From Pararhodobacter aggregans (GTDB taxonomy: Bacteria; Pseudomonadota; Alphaproteobacteria; Rhodobacterales; Rhodobacteraceae): DNA of 64,000 bases. The DNA lies in NCBI RefSeq assembly GCF_003075525.1, contig NZ_QDDR01000001.1, positions 496,001-560,000 on the forward strand, in the 5' to 3' direction. Of this stretch, positions 62,341 through 64,000 are shown one piece after another. Position 1 is the first letter of the stretch; each line of letters opens with the position of its first letter. The notes beneath the pieces are model-generated. The model made no database searches and was not told where the DNA came from. It worked only from the letters and a program-made list of their open reading frames with translations. The position numbers and the translations under genes are program-made.

Positions 62341-63351
62341 GTGGCGTTCTGGCGCATCTCCCTGCTGGTTCTGGCGCTGATGGCGCCGGGGCCGGGCTGG
62401 GGAGAGGCGCCGCTGACCTCGCCCGCTCCGCGCGCCCGCCCGGCCACCCCGGGCATCGACGCGGCCGTCGCCGCCGCCCTGACCGCCCCGCCGCCGCGTC
62501 CGCCCGGTGCCGTCCCCCTGAGCGAGGCGGTCGCGGCCGAGGCACTGGCCGCCCAGCAGGCCGCCGATGCCGCCCGCCACGCCGCCGAAGCCGCGCAGGC
62601 AGCGCGCATCGAGGCCGAGCGGCAGGTGGCCGAGCGCGTCGCGCATGACGACGACGCGGGAGCGGCCGAGATCAGCCCGCTTGCCGTCGCCAGCAGCCTG
62701 TTTCCCCGGCGCCGGACCGCCTCGGTCGTGCAGCGCTTCGCCACGCTGGCGGGGATCCGGGCGCAGGCAAGGGCCGAACAGCAGGCCGCCGTCGCCGTGC
62801 CGAACCGCACCGGCGGCCCCTCGGGCAGCGGCCTTTGCGGCGTGCGGGGCCTTGCCGGGCGGGAATTGCCGCGCATCACCTCGTCCACGCAGGGCTGCGG
62901 CATCGCCCGGCCGGTCAGCGTCACCTCGGTCAACGGCATCCCGCTGTCCCTGGCCGCGACCCTCGATTGCGACGCGGCGACGGCCTTCGAACGCTGGGTC
63001 CGCACCGAGGCGCTGCCCGCCATCGGCCGCACCGGCGGCGGTGTCACCCAGATCCGCATCATGGGCCATTATTCCTGCCGTCCCCGCAACAACCAGCGCG
63101 GGGCGCGGATTTCCGAGCACGGGCGGGGCAGGGCGGTGGATGTCGGCGGCTTCCGGCTGGCCGACGGCACCGTCGTCACGGTCGAGCAGCATTACCGCCG
63201 CGGCCCCTACCGGCGCATGATGCGGCAGATGTATCAGGCGGCCTGCGGCATCTTCCGCACCACGCTCGGCCCCGATTCGGACCGCTTCCATCAGGATCAC
63301 TTCCACTTCGACGTGGCCCAGCACCGGGGCGGCGGCACCTATTGCCGCTGA
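62341..63351 (+). CDS. extensin-like (DUF/LAS-type) exported protein
   Basis: A 336-residue protein with a start at GTG 62341, a signal peptide (FWRISLLVLALMAPGPGWG), a long Ala-rich and Pro-rich linker, and a C-terminal extensin-like domain. Cysteines are paired (SGLCGVRG, TQGCGIA). A metal-site pattern resembles LAS-type metallopeptidases (SEHGRGRAVDVGGF and DHFHFDV), so peptidoglycan D,D-peptidase activity is plausible. It follows tyrC by five bases, although it is an envelope gene. Substrate unknown. Confidence 0.72.
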   Translation: MAFWRISLLVLALMAPGPGWGEAPLTSPAPRARPATPGIDAAVAAALTAPPPRPPGAVPLSEAVAAEALAAQQAADAARHAAEAAQAARIEAERQVAERVAHDDDAGAAEISPLAVASSLFPRRRTASVVQRFATLAGIRAQARAEQQAAVAVPNRTGGPSGSGLCGVRGLAGRELPRITSSTQGCGIARPVSVTSVNGIPLSLAATLDCDAATAFERWVRTEALPAIGRTGGGVTQIRIMGHYSCRPRNNQRGARISEHGRGRAVDVGGFRLADGTVVTVEQHYRRGPYRRMMRQMYQAACGIFRTTLGPDSDRFHQDHFHFDVAQHRGGGTYCR

Positions 63352-63448
63352 GCGCTTCTGACGCTGCGTGACTTTCGCGCAGGGCGCTTTGTGCAGGTGC
63401 AGCACGGGTCTATAGAAGGGGCGAGGAGCATCACGGAAAGGGATGGAC

Positions 63449-64000
63449 ATGGACGAGATCGTCATTCTCAGCGGCGCGCGCAGCGCCATCGGCACCTTCG
63501 GCGGCAGCCTTGCGGGTCTGCCCCCGGCCGAGGTGGCGACGCAAGTCTCGAAAGCGGCGCTGGAGCGCGCGGGCGTCGATCCCGCGATGATCGGCACCGT
63601 GGTCTTCGGCCACGTCATCAACACCATCCCGCGCGACGCCTATCTGTCGCGCGTCGCGGCCATCGGCGCGGGCATCCCCGACACGACCCCGGCGATGAAC
63701 GTGAACCGGCTTTGCGGTTCGGGCGCGCAGGCCATCGTCTCGGCGGTGCAGGCGCTGGCGCTGGGCGACGCGGATTTCGCGCTGGCCGGTGGGGCCGAGA
63801 GCATGAGCCGTGCCCCCTATATCGTCCCGGCCGCGCGTTTCGGCCAGAAGATGGGCGACGCGCAGGTGCTCGACATGATGCTGGGCGCGCTGACCTGCCC
63901 CTTCGGCACCGGCCATATGGGCGTGACCGCCGAGAACGTCTCGGCCGAGCATGACATCAGCCGCGAGGCGCAGGATGCCTTCGCGCTGGAAAGCCAGAAC
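63449..64000 (+). CDS. acetyl-CoA C-acetyltransferase (thiolase), 5' part
   Basis: The first 184 codons of a thiolase that continues beyond the window. MDEIVILSGARSAIGTFGGSLAGLP and the nucleophile segment NVNRLCGSGAQAI (Cys89) are intact, as is GGAESMSRAPYIV. I favour the ATG at 63449, seven bases after GGAAAGG; an ATG at 63443 is the alternative. Similar proteins (PhaA/AtoB type) condense two acetyl-CoA for polyhydroxybutyrate or the ethylmalonyl-CoA pathway, which suits the ecm gene in this window. The partner phaB would be expected next. Confidence 0.85.
   Translation, partial: MDEIVILSGARSAIGTFGGSLAGLPPAEVATQVSKAALERAGVDPAMIGTVVFGHVINTIPRDAYLSRVAAIGAGIPDTTPAMNVNRLCGSGAQAIVSAVQALALGDADFALAGGAESMSRAPYIVPAARFGQKMGDAQVLDMMLGALTCPFGTGHMGVTAENVSAEHDISREAQDAFALESQN

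Overview
The window looks like a chromosome segment of a Rhodobacteraceae-type alphaproteobacterium. It is very GC-rich, with dense directional operons joined by ATGA or GTGA stop-start overlaps. It carries three kinds of marker that point there: TRAP transporters, a cbbFPTGA-type Calvin cycle operon with CbbR regulators, and an ethylmalonyl-CoA mutase. No photosynthesis gene, rRNA, tRNA, CRISPR array, prophage or insertion sequence was recognised. Phototrophy is therefore neither shown nor excluded.

Region 1 (1-19.8 kb) is a plant-aromatic catabolic island. A divergent pair of operons encodes a feruloyl/p-coumaroyl-CoA synthetase and an SDR dehydrogenase rightward. Leftward are an enoyl-CoA hydratase, a MarR repressor, an amidohydrolase, a three-part TRAP transporter and an acyl-CoA dehydrogenase. 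The set matches the CoA-dependent beta-oxidative (deacetylating) hydroxycinnamate pathway known from Agrobacterium, which gives vanillate or 4-hydroxybenzoate plus acetyl-CoA. It is followed by two LigM-type tetrahydrofolate-dependent O-demethylases. One sits beside a GntR/VanR-like regulator with TGTATACA operators; the other sits beside a LysR regulator with two DNA-binding domains and a methylenetetrahydrofolate reductase. A second TRAP transporter lies between them. Together they could take ferulate to protocatechuate and pass the methoxyl carbon into the folate pool.

Region 2 (19.9-26.2 kb, leftward) is an iron operon: imelysin, Bfd, bacterioferritin, a di-haem DUF1111 protein, a second imelysin-like protein, DUF1513 and a hydroxypyruvate isomerase-like gene. 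TrmO-like and AroQ genes and a DUF1800/DUF1501 pair follow (26.4-30 kb).

Region 3 (30-44.9 kb) is a compact Calvin-Benson gene set in two back-to-back units, cbbFPTGAEZY and cbbLSQO (form IA RuBisCO with its CbbQ/CbbO activase). Each has its own divergent cbbR, and the two promoters share a short motif. No cbbM is present at its usual place after cbbA.

Region 4 (44.9-64 kb) holds an RND efflux pair with a GbsR/MarR-like regulator and two operator-like repeats, ethylmalonyl-CoA mutase, citrate synthase, GltX, ComEC, a Hint-domain protein, and small envelope or unknown genes. It ends with rpsD behind a strong promoter and a long structured leader, hisC-tyrC, an extensin-like protein and the start of a thiolase that runs off the window.

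Non-coding highlights are a three-hairpin intergenic element present twice with compensatory base changes, a second short dispersed repeat (three copies, one between cbbL and cbbS), and the rpsD leader, which has two GNRA-capped hairpins inside a long-range stem.
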